From Bacillota bacterium (GTDB lineage: Bacteria; Bacillota; Bacilli; Paenibacillales; Paenibacillaceae): a DNA stretch of 61,453 nucleotides. This document shows positions 16,649 through 25,884 of the stretch, piece by piece. Within the stretch, counting starts at the first letter, position 1; the number at the start of each line of letters is the position of its first letter. The translations under genes and the position numbers were made by a program. The notes beneath the pieces were generated by a model, which saw only the letters and a list, made by a program, of their open reading frames with translations, was not told the origin of the DNA and did not search any database. The stretch is from contig JAEWPC010000085.1 of the NCBI GenBank assembly GCA_023460795.1, positions 1 to 61,453 on the forward strand, written 5' to 3'.

Positions 16649-17605
16649 TTACAGTGAATATTGTTCTTTAATGACATCTAATCTCGGCAAATCAACGAGG
16701 GCTCCGGTATGCTTTAACTTATAAGCGCTGACGGCGAAACCTAAGGACAACGACTCCTTGACCGTATAACCTTGAATGATCGCCGTATAAAAGCCTGCCC
16801 AGAATGCATCTCCCGCTCCGGTCGTATCCACTACCTCGCTAGCCAAACTGTCGAACCGCAAAGTGTTTTGACCGTTAGAGACAAGCGCTCCTTCTTTCCC
16901 TAACGTCATAATCACGAGCTTAACCCCGAGCTGCAAGAACTTCTCAATCTGATTCTCGTGCGTATCTTTTCCGAATAGCCGTTCCGCATCGACTTCGGAT
17001 GGCTTTACGATATCCGTTTTCCCTAGAATAGATTTCACGTATGCAAGTCCATCCTCGCCTCGTTGCCATATCGATGGATGATAATTGGGGTCGAAGCCGA
17101 CCAGAACCTGATGTTCCCTCGCGAGAGCTATCACTTTTTCAACGGTCTGACGTGCAGGCATCATGGATATCGGCCAGCACGAAAAGTGAACGATTTTAGA
17201 ATTCAATAACGATTTTTCTATCCATTCGGTATACGTTAATTGGAAATCCGCTCCGCGATAAAAGATTGGAATCGGCGTCGATCTACTCTTCGTCACCACT
17301 ACCATACTCGTCGAATAATCGTTACGTTGAACGCATCCCATATCTATGCCCGCGGTTTGCAACCGATCAACCAAGAAGGTACCCAAACCATCTTGTCCTA
17401 CAGCCGAAGCGACGGTTGCATGGATGCCCAAACGCTTGGCATTCATTGCGATATTCGCGGGCGATCCTCCAAATAATTTTCGATAGGCTACATTTTCAAC
17501 GGTTTCATCGTACTTCTCGGACATCATATCGACCAGCATCTCGCCGACGGTTAAGATATCGTTGTTTCGAGCTGGAAAGGTAAATGAATCATTAAAATCA
17601 ATCAT
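16649..17605 (-). CDS. PfkB-family carbohydrate kinase (fructokinase type)
   Basis: A 318-residue ribokinase-fold kinase with both PfkB signatures: KLFGGSPANIAMNAKRLG near the N-terminus and DTTGAGDAFWAGFYTAII (catalytic Asp in GAGD) near residue 255. Context points to fructose: it lies between a response regulator and a sucrose-phosphorylase-family gene. Two kinases of unrelated folds (this one and the ROK protein) in one operon may divide the work, for example one on free fructose and one on a fructose-containing disaccharide that would feed the phosphate-type phosphorylase; this is speculative. GGGGGTC precedes the ATG. Confidence 0.88.
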   Translation of the reverse strand: MIDFNDSFTFPARNNDILTVGEMLVDMMSEKYDETVENVAYRKLFGGSPANIAMNAKRLGIHATVASAVGQDGLGTFLVDRLQTAGIDMGCVQRNDYSTSMVVVTKSRSTPIPIFYRGADFQLTYTEWIEKSLLNSKIVHFSCWPISMMPARQTVEKVIALAREHQVLVGFDPNYHPSIWQRGEDGLAYVKSILGKTDIVKPSEVDAERLFGKDTHENQIEKFLQLGVKLVIMTLGKEGALVSNGQNTLRFDSLASEVVDTTGAGDAFWAGFYTAIIQGYTVKESLSLGFAVSAYKLKHTGALVDLPRLDVIKEQYSL

Positions 17606-17626
17606 TCAAAACAAGACCCCCAGTAG

Positions 17627-19198
17627 TCATTCCGTTCGGAATGAGGTTTGTTGCTTACGATATTCCTGCGGAGTCATTGAAGTTTCCTTGCGAAACAGCG
17701 TTGAAAAATAGGAAAAATTCGCGTACCCGACAGACAAAGCCACATCGCTGATTGTCATATCCGTTTTAAGCAGCAATTCCTTTGCCCGGGACAGCCTTTT
17801 CTCTAAAATGTAATCAGAGATCGACAGCCCCATTTCCTTCTTGAAGAGTTTGACGACATAATCCGGATTTAGTCCGACAAAGTCCGCAATATGCTGCCTG
17901 GAAAGTTCCTCGTCTACGTGCATTTCGATATATCGCTGGATCTTTTCCACTATCGTCTCGTTCGCGGTTAGCGCCTTCATGCTGGATACGGCAATTTCGA
18001 CAACCTCGAACGCCCAAATTTGCAAATCCCTAATCGATCGCGTCGCGATCATCGCCCTGTTCAATTCCAGGTACTCCTGCATGATATCTTCAGCTCTCAA
18101 GCTGAATTCCTCTAGCGTTTGAAGCACCATCTGAAGGAAGCTTTGATAAAATAGTTGAAGTCGTTTCGCTTCTAGATGATCAATGCTTTTCCAAGTCTCC
18201 AGATGCGACCTTATCTCCTCTAACAGCCGAATTTTCTCCTGCCTTCGAAGCATCTCAAACCAAACCCGCATATTGGGAAGAGCGATGTTGCACTCTCTCT
18301 GGGGTTGCTTGTTTAAGAGCAACACCCGGTCCGCGGCATTCGCCTGACTTCTTTGGAATTCGGAGAGCGTATCATACATAGATGCAACTCTTTCGACAGG
18401 AACCGTTGTTCCGATATAACACGAAAGATGGCAATAGAAGTAGGCATTGCAAGCTTCCACAAAAGATTCGCAACGGCCCTTCATTTCCTGAATGAAACGA
18501 TCTTCAACCGAGCCTTCCACCGGAAGAATGATCATGAAAGTGCCCTCGTTTAAATGAACCGAATGCGATCCCTCGAAATGATTCAGTACAAGTTCATCCA
18601 GTGCATTCCGCAGCGCATACAGCAAGATGTGTTCATCATGCTCGTCAAGCTTTTTGTCCCAATAATCGAGATGAATGAGCACGGTGAGAAGTAAAGTCTC
18701 TTCCGTATAGCCAAGTTGAAGCCGTTTCGCTTGCTCTAATATCAAATCAGCGCGCGCGGGGATTTCCTGATGCAGAATCTCCAACCAAAAATGTTCAAGC
18801 AGCTTAACGGTTTTGTCCCGTTCCCGACGGATTTTCATGAGCGCCGTTTCGATCGTCTTTTTTAACTCTTCCTCAGGAACAGGCTTTAAGAGATAATCCC
18901 AACTGCCGAGTTGTATCGCTTTTTTGGCGAATTCGAATTCCGCGTGACAGGTAAGAAAAATACACTCGGTATTCGGGTGGTTTTCGCGTACCCAAGCGAA
19001 TAAGTCAAAGCCTGTACCCTGCGGCATCTCGATATCGCAGATCATAACGTCGAATGGGTCCGAGGCGAAAGCCCCTATCGCTTGACGCATATTAAAAGCG
19101 GTCTCGACCTTACTAAAGCCGAGCCCCCTCCAATCGATGCTTGACTTGATGCCGTTCGCGATAATGACTTCATCGTCCACGATCAACAACCGAAACAT
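17627..19198 (-). CDS. YesN-type response regulator with AraC output domain
   Basis: A 523-residue regulator. Receiver domain 1-120 with the acidic pocket (LLIVDDE), phospho-acceptor Asp in VMICDIEMPQG and Lys in YLLKPV; a long central helical region; and an AraC-type double HTH in the last 100 residues (QHIADFVGLNPDYVVKLFKKEMG, then VALSVGYANFSYFSTLFRKE). It pairs with the histidine kinase gene immediately upstream. Such pairs switch on neighbouring sugar uptake genes, so both units of this locus are the likely targets. GAGGGGGG precedes the ATG. Confidence 0.93.
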   Translation of the reverse strand: MFRLLIVDDEVIIANGIKSSIDWRGLGFSKVETAFNMRQAIGAFASDPFDVMICDIEMPQGTGFDLFAWVRENHPNTECIFLTCHAEFEFAKKAIQLGSWDYLLKPVPEEELKKTIETALMKIRRERDKTVKLLEHFWLEILHQEIPARADLILEQAKRLQLGYTEETLLLTVLIHLDYWDKKLDEHDEHILLYALRNALDELVLNHFEGSHSVHLNEGTFMIILPVEGSVEDRFIQEMKGRCESFVEACNAYFYCHLSCYIGTTVPVERVASMYDTLSEFQRSQANAADRVLLLNKQPQRECNIALPNMRVWFEMLRRQEKIRLLEEIRSHLETWKSIDHLEAKRLQLFYQSFLQMVLQTLEEFSLRAEDIMQEYLELNRAMIATRSIRDLQIWAFEVVEIAVSSMKALTANETIVEKIQRYIEMHVDEELSRQHIADFVGLNPDYVVKLFKKEMGLSISDYILEKRLSRAKELLLKTDMTISDVALSVGYANFSYFSTLFRKETSMTPQEYRKQQTSFRTE

Positions 19199-19303
19199 GC
19201 TTTAACCCCCCTCAGGACCATCATACCGAAATTAAAATGCCCCGTTCTATCCTCAACCCGACATTCTTCTTTTAATTTTCAGTCATCCGAATGCCCTCAA
19301 ACA

Positions 19304-21022
19304 TTAAAACCGTTTCAAAGGCAGGGTGATTTCAACGACTGCGCCCTCTTCATTGTAGAAGAGAACCTCCGCCTCGCCATTAAATAACAATTCCAGCCTT
19401 CGTTTCACGTTCCATATCCCGATTTGCTCGCCTGTATCGGAGGTAGGAATTCTATTTTCTTGCAGCATCCGAAGAGTAGGTTCAGGGAAGCCGTTCCCCG
19501 TGTCTTTAATTCGAATGCGCATCTCCTCCGTTGAGGATTGCCACGCCGATATTTGAATGTGAGTTTTACGATCCGTATCGATCGCATACTTGATTGAGTT
19601 TTCGACAAACGTCTGGATCACGAGCGGCGGCAATGAAACCGCGAGCACTCGTTCCTGAATATTGGTTTCATAAGTCAAGCTGTCAGGAAAACGGAAGGTT
19701 TGGATCCGCAAATAATTTTCCGTATGTTTGATTTCGTCACGCATAGAAACGAAGTCCGTTCCTGTTCGAAACATAAAGCGGAAATATTGAATGAGCGATA
19801 ATGACAGTTCTTGAATTAACGCGAATTTTCCCTCCTTCGCCAAATAATAAACAATGTTAAGCGAATTCAAGAAAAAGTGCGGATTGATTTGCAACTGGAG
19901 CTGCTTCAGTTCCGCTTTCTGGCTAGCCAGTTGTTCTTCGTAAATCTCGATCTTTAGTTGTTGAATCTCGGATACCATGCCATTGAACGTCTCGTTCATC
20001 ACCTCGAACTCATTGGAAGAGCTTAAAGGGGGTACCCTGGCTTCCAAAGATCCTTCCTTAACCTTGCGCATGGCGAATAAAATTCGAAAGATGGGGAGCA
20101 GTACGATTTTCCGCAATGCCAGAAGGGCAATCAATACAATGACGATGAAAGCACCGGAAATCAAGTAGGTAATCCGAAGCAAGTAAGGTAGCTTCTCGAG
20201 AATCGCATCGTCCGGCACTAACGCTACCAAGTGGAACGGCCCTTTGGAAGAGGCTTTCCCGACGAGGAGATAACGGTTGCTGTCTCCGGTTAGCTTGTAT
20301 TTATCGTTCTGAAAAGCGAAATCAATGTCTTGACGTTCAAAAGCGCGCGCATCTTGCAACGGCTCATTGTTCTCACTGGTGAACAACGCCTTAACGTTGT
20401 CCCCAGCGTTTAATAGATGCATAGGCTTGAGCAAATTTTCAACATTGATTCCCATTCCGATATATAGCTTGCCTGACCTGATAATTCTCATGAGATAATA
20501 GTCATCGCCGATCTTCATATCGAACCATCGCTTCTCGAACTCCGCCTGCGACAGGTGGGAATGGATGAATTCGGACAACGAAAAATCGACGCCGCGCCAG
20601 TCAGGCGCTTCCGTTCTATAAGCCTGCTGGTTCTGCACTAAGATCAGCTCATCCTTAACGGAAGAGTAGATGAAATTGAAATCGATCATTTGATAGTAGT
20701 ACATATCTTTGCTCATCTTCTGAAAAATGCGAATTCGTTCTAACTGATACGTATCGGGATTCTTTGAAACAGCCGATTCCAAAGGCAGCAACCCGTTTTC
20801 CTCAATGATGAATCTCAGTAAATAGGCGTCTACCGAATCCAGAGTTTGATCAACGATATCCATATATAAGCCCACCGTATTGCTGCTTGAGTCGGCAACC
20901 TGGTTCCTTACGACCTTGATGGAATACACATTGTTGTAAATGAGATAACCAATAATGGGGATCACGATAACCAGCAATCCAGCGATAAGCTTGAACCGAA
21001 TGGAGTTAATAAAAGGTTTAAT
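19304..21022 (-). CDS. YesM-type sensor histidine kinase, probable ATT start
   Basis: A 572-residue kinase: first transmembrane helix about 14-36, a large external sensor domain to about 300, second helix, HAMP (about 325-378), His-kinase box QLQINPHFFLNSLNIVYYL, and an ATPase domain with NSIKYA and DTGNGF. No ATG, GTG or TTG fits the expected N-terminus; the first TTG (20977) would cut the signal-anchor helix in half. The frame extends upstream to ATT AAA CCT (IKPFINSIRFKLIAG), placed 7-8 nt after GGAGGGTGAG, as in related kinases that begin MKPF. This ATT overlaps the stop codon of the binding-protein gene (overlap 21018-21022), so translational coupling is likely. Confidence 0.88.
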   Translation of the reverse strand: MKPFINSIRFKLIAGLLVIVIPIIGYLIYNNVYSIKVVRNQVADSSSNTVGLYMDIVDQTLDSVDAYLLRFIIEENGLLPLESAVSKNPDTYQLERIRIFQKMSKDMYYYQMIDFNFIYSSVKDELILVQNQQAYRTEAPDWRGVDFSLSEFIHSHLSQAEFEKRWFDMKIGDDYYLMRIIRSGKLYIGMGINVENLLKPMHLLNAGDNVKALFTSENNEPLQDARAFERQDIDFAFQNDKYKLTGDSNRYLLVGKASSKGPFHLVALVPDDAILEKLPYLLRITYLISGAFIVIVLIALLALRKIVLLPIFRILFAMRKVKEGSLEARVPPLSSSNEFEVMNETFNGMVSEIQQLKIEIYEEQLASQKAELKQLQLQINPHFFLNSLNIVYYLAKEGKFALIQELSLSLIQYFRFMFRTGTDFVSMRDEIKHTENYLRIQTFRFPDSLTYETNIQERVLAVSLPPLVIQTFVENSIKYAIDTDRKTHIQISAWQSSTEEMRIRIKDTGNGFPEPTLRMLQENRIPTSDTGEQIGIWNVKRRLELLFNGEAEVLFYNEEGAVVEITLPLKRF

Positions 21023-22550
21023 GGAAGCTCACCCTCCATTCGTCGAGTTGTTTTTGCTTTTCGGCGATAATGACATCCAGTCCCGATGCCTTCAAAGCGG
21101 CATTGAATTCGGGAAGTTTATTCGGACTGACTGTCCCGGTTTCGAAAGCCACTCTGTACTGGTTCAATACTTCCGATGCGGCTAGAATCTCCGCCCTCAC
21201 CGGGTCGGGATTAAAGCTAAATCCCATCACCGGAGAAGTTCTTGCGTTTCGGTTGAAGTCGGAAAGCTTCGACCAAATCCTCGGATCTTCCCCGTTCCAG
21301 ACATAAGAGAGAAGCGGATTGCCGAACATCCAACCCATATTCAACTGGTAACCGGAATTTACGGAGTTAACGCCTCTCGGATAATCAATGACATTATCCG
21401 TTCCTTCTACCTTGACGTAATGCTTGCCTTCGATCCCCCAGCTAAACAAGTTGATGACATCCGGGTCTGAATACATGAGATTCAAGAACATCATCGCCCG
21501 CTCTGGATTGTCGGATTGATCGGCAATGCTCCATACGAGACCCGTAACGTTCCCGGTTGAACTTGTTGGCGGCATAAGCCGAACGGCCACCATTTCATAA
21601 CCCGATGCTTTGGATTCCTGCGCCTCGTATCCGGGCTTCATTTGAGCCAAATAACCATAGGCCGTGCCCGCTTTCACTTCAGCGGCACCCCCGATGGTCG
21701 ACGTAGCGGCGTCTCTCGCGATAAAACCTGCATTATACCAATGATGAAGCCTTGTTACGATTTCCTTATATGCCTCCGACTCGAAGCCGTTTACAACCCT
21801 TAGATTCGCATCATTGAACATAACGACACCTAAGTTGTCCCCCAAGTTATCCCAGATTCTCTCGAAGTATAACCCGATGGTCGTATCGTACGATTTCGCC
21901 AACGTCATATTCGGTTCTTTTTCCTTCAATATCTTTAGCGCTGCCTCAACATCGTCTAAGTTCTTCATTGCCGCAACATCGATAGCATATTTCTGAGCCA
22001 AGTCCTTACGCATAATAAAGCCGTATTCGGTAGCCAAATCGCGAATACTCGGTACTCCATAGCTTTCTCCGTTCACATACGTCGCTTCTAAATAGAGCGG
22101 ACTTTGATCCGTGATCGCTTGCTTCACCCCTTGACCATAATGGTCTAAAAGCCCGTTTAAGGGATGAAGCTGGCCTTTCCCGACTTGTGCGTAATATTGC
22201 CCGAAACCGCTGACCAAAATATCCAATTTTTCATTTCCCATAAGCAGCAAAGGCATTCGTTGTACATACGCATTTGCGGTATTCGTAATTAATTTAATCG
22301 ACGTATTGATTTTCTTCTTTGTGATCTTATTTAGCTCATCTTCTACCAGCTGCATATCCTGGGGATTTGAAAAGGTAGGGAAAGCCATGACGAGTTCGTA
22401 AGGTTTTAATTCTAATTGGCCCTCTTTCTTGTGCTCCGACCCTTCGTTAGAATTCCCGCCCCTATTTGCATGATCATTGCTGAACGTACAACTGCAACAG
22501 AGAAGCGGCAGCATAATGAGTAGCAGCACTACGTTCCTTGCCAGTTTCAT
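21018..22550 (-). CDS. Extracellular solute-binding lipoprotein next to the sensor kinase
   Basis: A 510-residue lipoprotein of the LplA/DUF3502 type. Lipid attachment is at one of a cluster of cysteines (LPLLCCSCTF), and the end resembles the other binding protein of the locus (IIAEKQKQLDEWR against VIDEKQRQLDAWL). It is not followed by permease genes; instead its stop overlaps the start of the histidine kinase. It could share the permeases encoded 10 kb upstream, or serve as ligand-presenting partner of the kinase, as known for some clostridial LytS-type systems. AGGGGGT supports the ATG at 22550. Confidence 0.88.
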   Translation of the reverse strand: MKLARNVVLLLIMLPLLCCSCTFSNDHANRGGNSNEGSEHKKEGQLELKPYELVMAFPTFSNPQDMQLVEDELNKITKKKINTSIKLITNTANAYVQRMPLLLMGNEKLDILVSGFGQYYAQVGKGQLHPLNGLLDHYGQGVKQAITDQSPLYLEATYVNGESYGVPSIRDLATEYGFIMRKDLAQKYAIDVAAMKNLDDVEAALKILKEKEPNMTLAKSYDTTIGLYFERIWDNLGDNLGVVMFNDANLRVVNGFESEAYKEIVTRLHHWYNAGFIARDAATSTIGGAAEVKAGTAYGYLAQMKPGYEAQESKASGYEMVAVRLMPPTSSTGNVTGLVWSIADQSDNPERAMMFLNLMYSDPDVINLFSWGIEGKHYVKVEGTDNVIDYPRGVNSVNSGYQLNMGWMFGNPLLSYVWNGEDPRIWSKLSDFNRNARTSPVMGFSFNPDPVRAEILAASEVLNQYRVAFETGTVSPNKLPEFNAALKASGLDVIIAEKQKQLDEWRVSFH

Positions 22551-22603
22551 CGATTTTACCCCCTGCGATGTCAAACAGATCTAATGCCCGTTATTGTTAT
22601 TGT

Positions 22604-22616
22604 GGATTTCAGATAT
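22604..22616 (-). promoter_or_regulatory. ATATCTGAAAT element before the sensor operon
   Basis: On the minus strand ATATCTGAAAT (complement of 22606-22616) differs by one base from ATATCCGAAAT found upstream of the importer operon. It lies 56 nt before the binding-protein start, between the upstream terminator and the gene. Candidate half-site for the YesN-type regulator; inference only. Confidence 0.25.
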
Positions 22617-22650
22617 GTTCTTTGGCAATGGGAAAGGTTGACACCGCATA

Positions 22651-22681
22651 AATGAAAAGCCCCAGGCAGAATTACCTGGGG
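22651..22681 (-). terminator. Terminator between the two transcription units of the locus
   Basis: On the minus strand CCCCAGG-TAATTCTG-CCTGGGG is followed by CTTTTCATTT. The stop codon of the last esterase gene lies in the loop. Confidence 0.75.
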
Positions 22682-23517
22682 TAGATCGGCATTCGCTTGA
22701 GAGGCAACCAATCGCTCAGCGCCTTATTCAAGTAAAAATCCCACATATCGAAGTCATGCTTCATTCCTTCGGCTTCCTCGTAAACAACGTTGTAACCCAA
22801 ATTTTTCAGAATGGCATAATCTTCATGGACCCGGTCGCGAATGAAGTCCTCTGCGCCGACTCCAATATAAATTTGGGGAACCTTTACGCCATCGTTGATA
22901 TTCTTCTCCGCGAACCATCTTAAATCATGTTCCGATTCGACAAACTCGCGTTCTCCGTGCAACGTTTCGCGAATCCTTGGGAAATGCCAGTGCAGGCTGC
23001 GTATATATTCCTCTCGGTCCAACGTCACGCCGATCCCGCCGGACAAATCCACGACGGCTTCATAAAGATCCGGTCGCATCAAGCCTAACCCTAGCGCGCC
23101 GCTTCCGCCCATGGCCATCCCTACCACGAATGTGTTCTCCCGGCCGACGGCGGAAGCGAATAACGACTGCACCACGACGGGAAGCTCCTGCGTAACGTAA
23201 TCGAAGTACTTAAATCCATAAGTTGTATTCATATACAGACTGTCGTTTACGGAAGGGGAAACCAACATCACCATGTTCTTCTCTGCGTATTGCTCTAACC
23301 TCGTATAGCGGTAAGGAATCGTGTCATCCTCTCCGCCGCCATGCAGCACATAAACGGTCTGAAATTTCATGCCTGGTTCATAAGGCTGCTTGTTGTCCTT
23401 GAACACGGGATGCCGGTAGCCCAAACCTGTCGTTAAGAGACCTGATGGATAACAGACGGTAATGTTCGTGTTAATACCTAGAATTTCGGAACGAAAGTTA
23501 TAACGTAGAATCGCCAT
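22672..23517 (-). CDS. EstA/FrmB-type esterase paralogue lacking the nucleophile serine
   Basis: A 281-residue alpha/beta hydrolase of the esterase D family, clearly related to the two other copies in this operon (oxyanion segment YVLHGGGEDD; His in GMKHDFDMWD near the end). The nucleophile elbow reads GMAMGGSG: the serine of GLSMG is Ala135 (codon GCC). Without it the usual ester hydrolysis should not work. No frame damage is present and the ribosome binding site (AGAGGAGG) is strong, so the protein is probably made. It may bind acylated sugars, partner the active paralogues, or use another residue. Last gene of the importer unit. No signal peptide. Confidence 0.85.
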   Translation of the reverse strand: MAILRYNFRSEILGINTNITVCYPSGLLTTGLGYRHPVFKDNKQPYEPGMKFQTVYVLHGGGEDDTIPYRYTRLEQYAEKNMVMLVSPSVNDSLYMNTTYGFKYFDYVTQELPVVVQSLFASAVGRENTFVVGMAMGGSGALGLGLMRPDLYEAVVDLSGGIGVTLDREEYIRSLHWHFPRIRETLHGEREFVESEHDLRWFAEKNINDGVKVPQIYIGVGAEDFIRDRVHEDYAILKNLGYNVVYEEAEGMKHDFDMWDFYLNKALSDWLPLKRMPIYPR

Positions 23518-23532
23518 CGCCTACCTCCTCTT

Positions 23533-24993
23533 TTACAGCACGGCTTCCGTCCCGTCTTCCATCGCATAGGCGATTTGATATTCTTTGCTGTTAAAACAAG
23601 CGTTAAGCGTTGTCCAATGCTCGTTATCGCGCCATGTGATGATCAATTTGCCGTTCTCCGCCCGTTCATCGATTTCGATCTCGCCGTTAAAAGCCGGATA
23701 GGTATTCCTAAAACGCATGATCTCCATTAATCGTTGCAGCATCGGAAGCTTCAAGCGTTCTTCAATTTCTTCCCGGCTATAATGATGACGGTTTACGCTC
23801 CGCGGCTCGCCGGTCCGTCTCAGGGATTCGACATCGTTCTCTCCGGCCAATAGTCCTACATAGTAGACTTGGGGAATCCCGGGAGCGTATAGCTGGACGA
23901 TTCGGGCTAGAAGGTACGCGTCATCGTCTTCATTGAGAGCAGAATAATAAGAGCTCATGAGCTGGTATTGCCTTGCTTTGGCCCCTGATTGTTTTATAAT
24001 ACCTGGCGGCATGTTGTAATATTGCTGAAACCCTTCGGTTTTTCGGTTAACCCGATCTCTAACCAAATCAATTTCATCATCGTTCAATAAGCCTGCCACG
24101 TCGACAACGCCAATGCCATCATGGGTATCCAACGTCGTGAACTGTTTGCGGGGACAGATCTTCATCCAGTGAATCAATCGGTCCGTACGTCCGGTCATCA
24201 GGCCGTGAAGCATGAGCATCGGCAGCGCGAAATCATAGACCCAATGCCCCTTCTCCGCCATTTTGAGCTGAATCGTATAGTTCTCGTGAATTTCCGGCAG
24301 CATCTCCGTGCCGCGCTCGCGAATCGGTTGCATCCCGATATCCAGGACATCCCAAACCTCCGGCTCGACGAAGAAACAACTTGTCCCCGGCTTCTTGGAA
24401 GCATACGCGAAAGCATCGAATCGAATAAGCGGCACATACTCGGCGATGCGTCCCAAATTGCGTTCATAATACGCTTGCGTGGCCGGTGCCCATGGATCGA
24501 TATCCACCTGTTCCTCGAAGAACGTATTCCATATCTTTACGACCTTCCCGTCATCCCGCGTAAACTCTTTGTACGGGCCATTCAGCTTACGGCGATAAAG
24601 GGTTTCCATATCTTTCTCGGTAGGCTCGCCGTTAGGCCAAAATCGATCCCAGTGGATGAACATATCGCGATAAGGCGAAGCATCCCCGTTCTTCATGTAA
24701 TCCTTGAACTCTTCGCTTCTGATCGATACGTGATTGATCATAAAGTCGGCCATGAGATAATACTGTTCGGAGAACCTTCGGATGTCTTCCCAGCTTCCGA
24801 ATGCGGGATCTACTTCATCGTAGTTAATCACCGCAAATCCCCTATCCCCCGAAGAGGGATAGAATGGAAGGATGTGAACCCCGCCTACGACTCCATCGAA
24901 ATGGTTATTTAATAGGTCATATAAGTCTTTCAGATTGTCTCCCATACCGTCGGCATAGGTAATCAACATCACCTGATTGGTAATCTTCTTCAT
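23533..24993 (-). CDS. Sucrose phosphorylase (GH13_18)
   Basis: A 486-residue enzyme that closely follows the Leuconostoc-type sucrose phosphorylase: LITYADGMGDNLKDLYDLL, GGVHILPFYPSSGDRGFA, nucleophile Asp in LIRFDAFAYA, acid/base Glu in MLPEIHENY, and TLDTHDGIGVVD. The acceptor-loop residue is Tyr343 (QYQLMSSYYSAL), as in enzymes acting on unphosphorylated sucrose. It produces glucose 1-phosphate and fructose in the cytoplasm, saving one ATP. It sits between two esterase genes, which is the main clue that the sucrose arrives in esterified form. GAGGAGA precedes the ATG. Confidence 0.9.
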   Translation of the reverse strand: MKKITNQVMLITYADGMGDNLKDLYDLLNNHFDGVVGGVHILPFYPSSGDRGFAVINYDEVDPAFGSWEDIRRFSEQYYLMADFMINHVSIRSEEFKDYMKNGDASPYRDMFIHWDRFWPNGEPTEKDMETLYRRKLNGPYKEFTRDDGKVVKIWNTFFEEQVDIDPWAPATQAYYERNLGRIAEYVPLIRFDAFAYASKKPGTSCFFVEPEVWDVLDIGMQPIRERGTEMLPEIHENYTIQLKMAEKGHWVYDFALPMLMLHGLMTGRTDRLIHWMKICPRKQFTTLDTHDGIGVVDVAGLLNDDEIDLVRDRVNRKTEGFQQYYNMPPGIIKQSGAKARQYQLMSSYYSALNEDDDAYLLARIVQLYAPGIPQVYYVGLLAGENDVESLRRTGEPRSVNRHHYSREEIEERLKLPMLQRLMEIMRFRNTYPAFNGEIEIDERAENGKLIITWRDNEHWTTLNACFNSKEYQIAYAMEDGTEAVL

Positions 24994-25014
24994 CGGTTTC
25001 TCCTCGCCTTGCTT

Positions 25015-25866
25015 CTATTCGGGATAAATAACTTGATGGCGCAACGGCAACCAATCGCGAATGGCGATACGGAGGGACTCGTCCCACAGATCCCATTCAT
25101 GCCCCATGCCCGGAACGACTTCCATTTTCGTCTCATAACCCCATTCCCGAAGGTCCTTCTCCGCTAATGTCGCGCGATAAAGGGCATGATCGCTATCGCC
25201 GACCCGGAAGAACAGCTTCGGAAGCTTCTTTCCTTCCTCGACGTTTCTCTTCGCAATGGCATATACGTCATTCACGGTGCCCTTAATAAATTCCGGCTCG
25301 TTGATTTTATCCATAACCCCGAATTTGAATGGAGGCGTTAGATTGACATCGAAGCGATACTCTCCGTTCACCGTCTTAACGACGCTTGGCACCCCTGGGC
25401 GGTAAGAGGCCCCGGACATAAGCAGAACGGCCGCATATCGCTCCGGATGATTCATGGCGATTTTCATGGCGCCGTGCGACCCCATCGACAATCCCGCGAT
25501 AAACGTATCCTCTCGTTTGGTTGAGATCGGGAACAAGGCCTCGCAGACTTTCGGCAGTTCTTCGGATATATAGGTATAGAAATCCACGCCCTCGTAATCG
25601 GTGTACGCCGAGTTGTTCGCACTCGGCATGATAACGGCCAATTTATGCGTATCGGCGTAACGGACAATATTGGTAAAGTTCACATAGTCGCTGTCATCTC
25701 CGCAGCCGCCATGAAGCAAATACATCGCTTGGTACTTCATACCGGGCACATAGGTTGCATTAACGCCTTGCATATTATCAGCAAAACTATAAGTCGGCAG
25801 AACAACCGTAATATTGGTTTGCATTTTTAACGCATCGGATAAGAAGTTCATTTTCAGAACTGCCAT
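25015..25866 (-). CDS. EstA/FrmB-type cytoplasmic esterase
   Basis: A 283-residue alpha/beta hydrolase of the esterase D / tributyrin esterase family. Oxyanion segment YLLHGGCGDD, nucleophile Ser in GLSMGSHGAMK, acid Asp in RVGDSDHAL, His in PGMGHEWDLWD: the triad is complete. Relatives cleave acetyl, short-chain acyl or hydroxycinnamoyl esters. There is no signal peptide, so it works inside the cell on imported esters. AAGGTGGGG precedes the ATG. It is flanked by the depolymerase-type esterase and the sucrose phosphorylase, each within about 20 nt. Confidence 0.88.
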   Translation of the reverse strand: MAVLKMNFLSDALKMQTNITVVLPTYSFADNMQGVNATYVPGMKYQAMYLLHGGCGDDSDYVNFTNIVRYADTHKLAVIMPSANNSAYTDYEGVDFYTYISEELPKVCEALFPISTKREDTFIAGLSMGSHGAMKIAMNHPERYAAVLLMSGASYRPGVPSVVKTVNGEYRFDVNLTPPFKFGVMDKINEPEFIKGTVNDVYAIAKRNVEEGKKLPKLFFRVGDSDHALYRATLAEKDLREWGYETKMEVVPGMGHEWDLWDESLRIAIRDWLPLRHQVIYPE

Positions 25867-25884
25867 GATAACCCCACCTTATGG

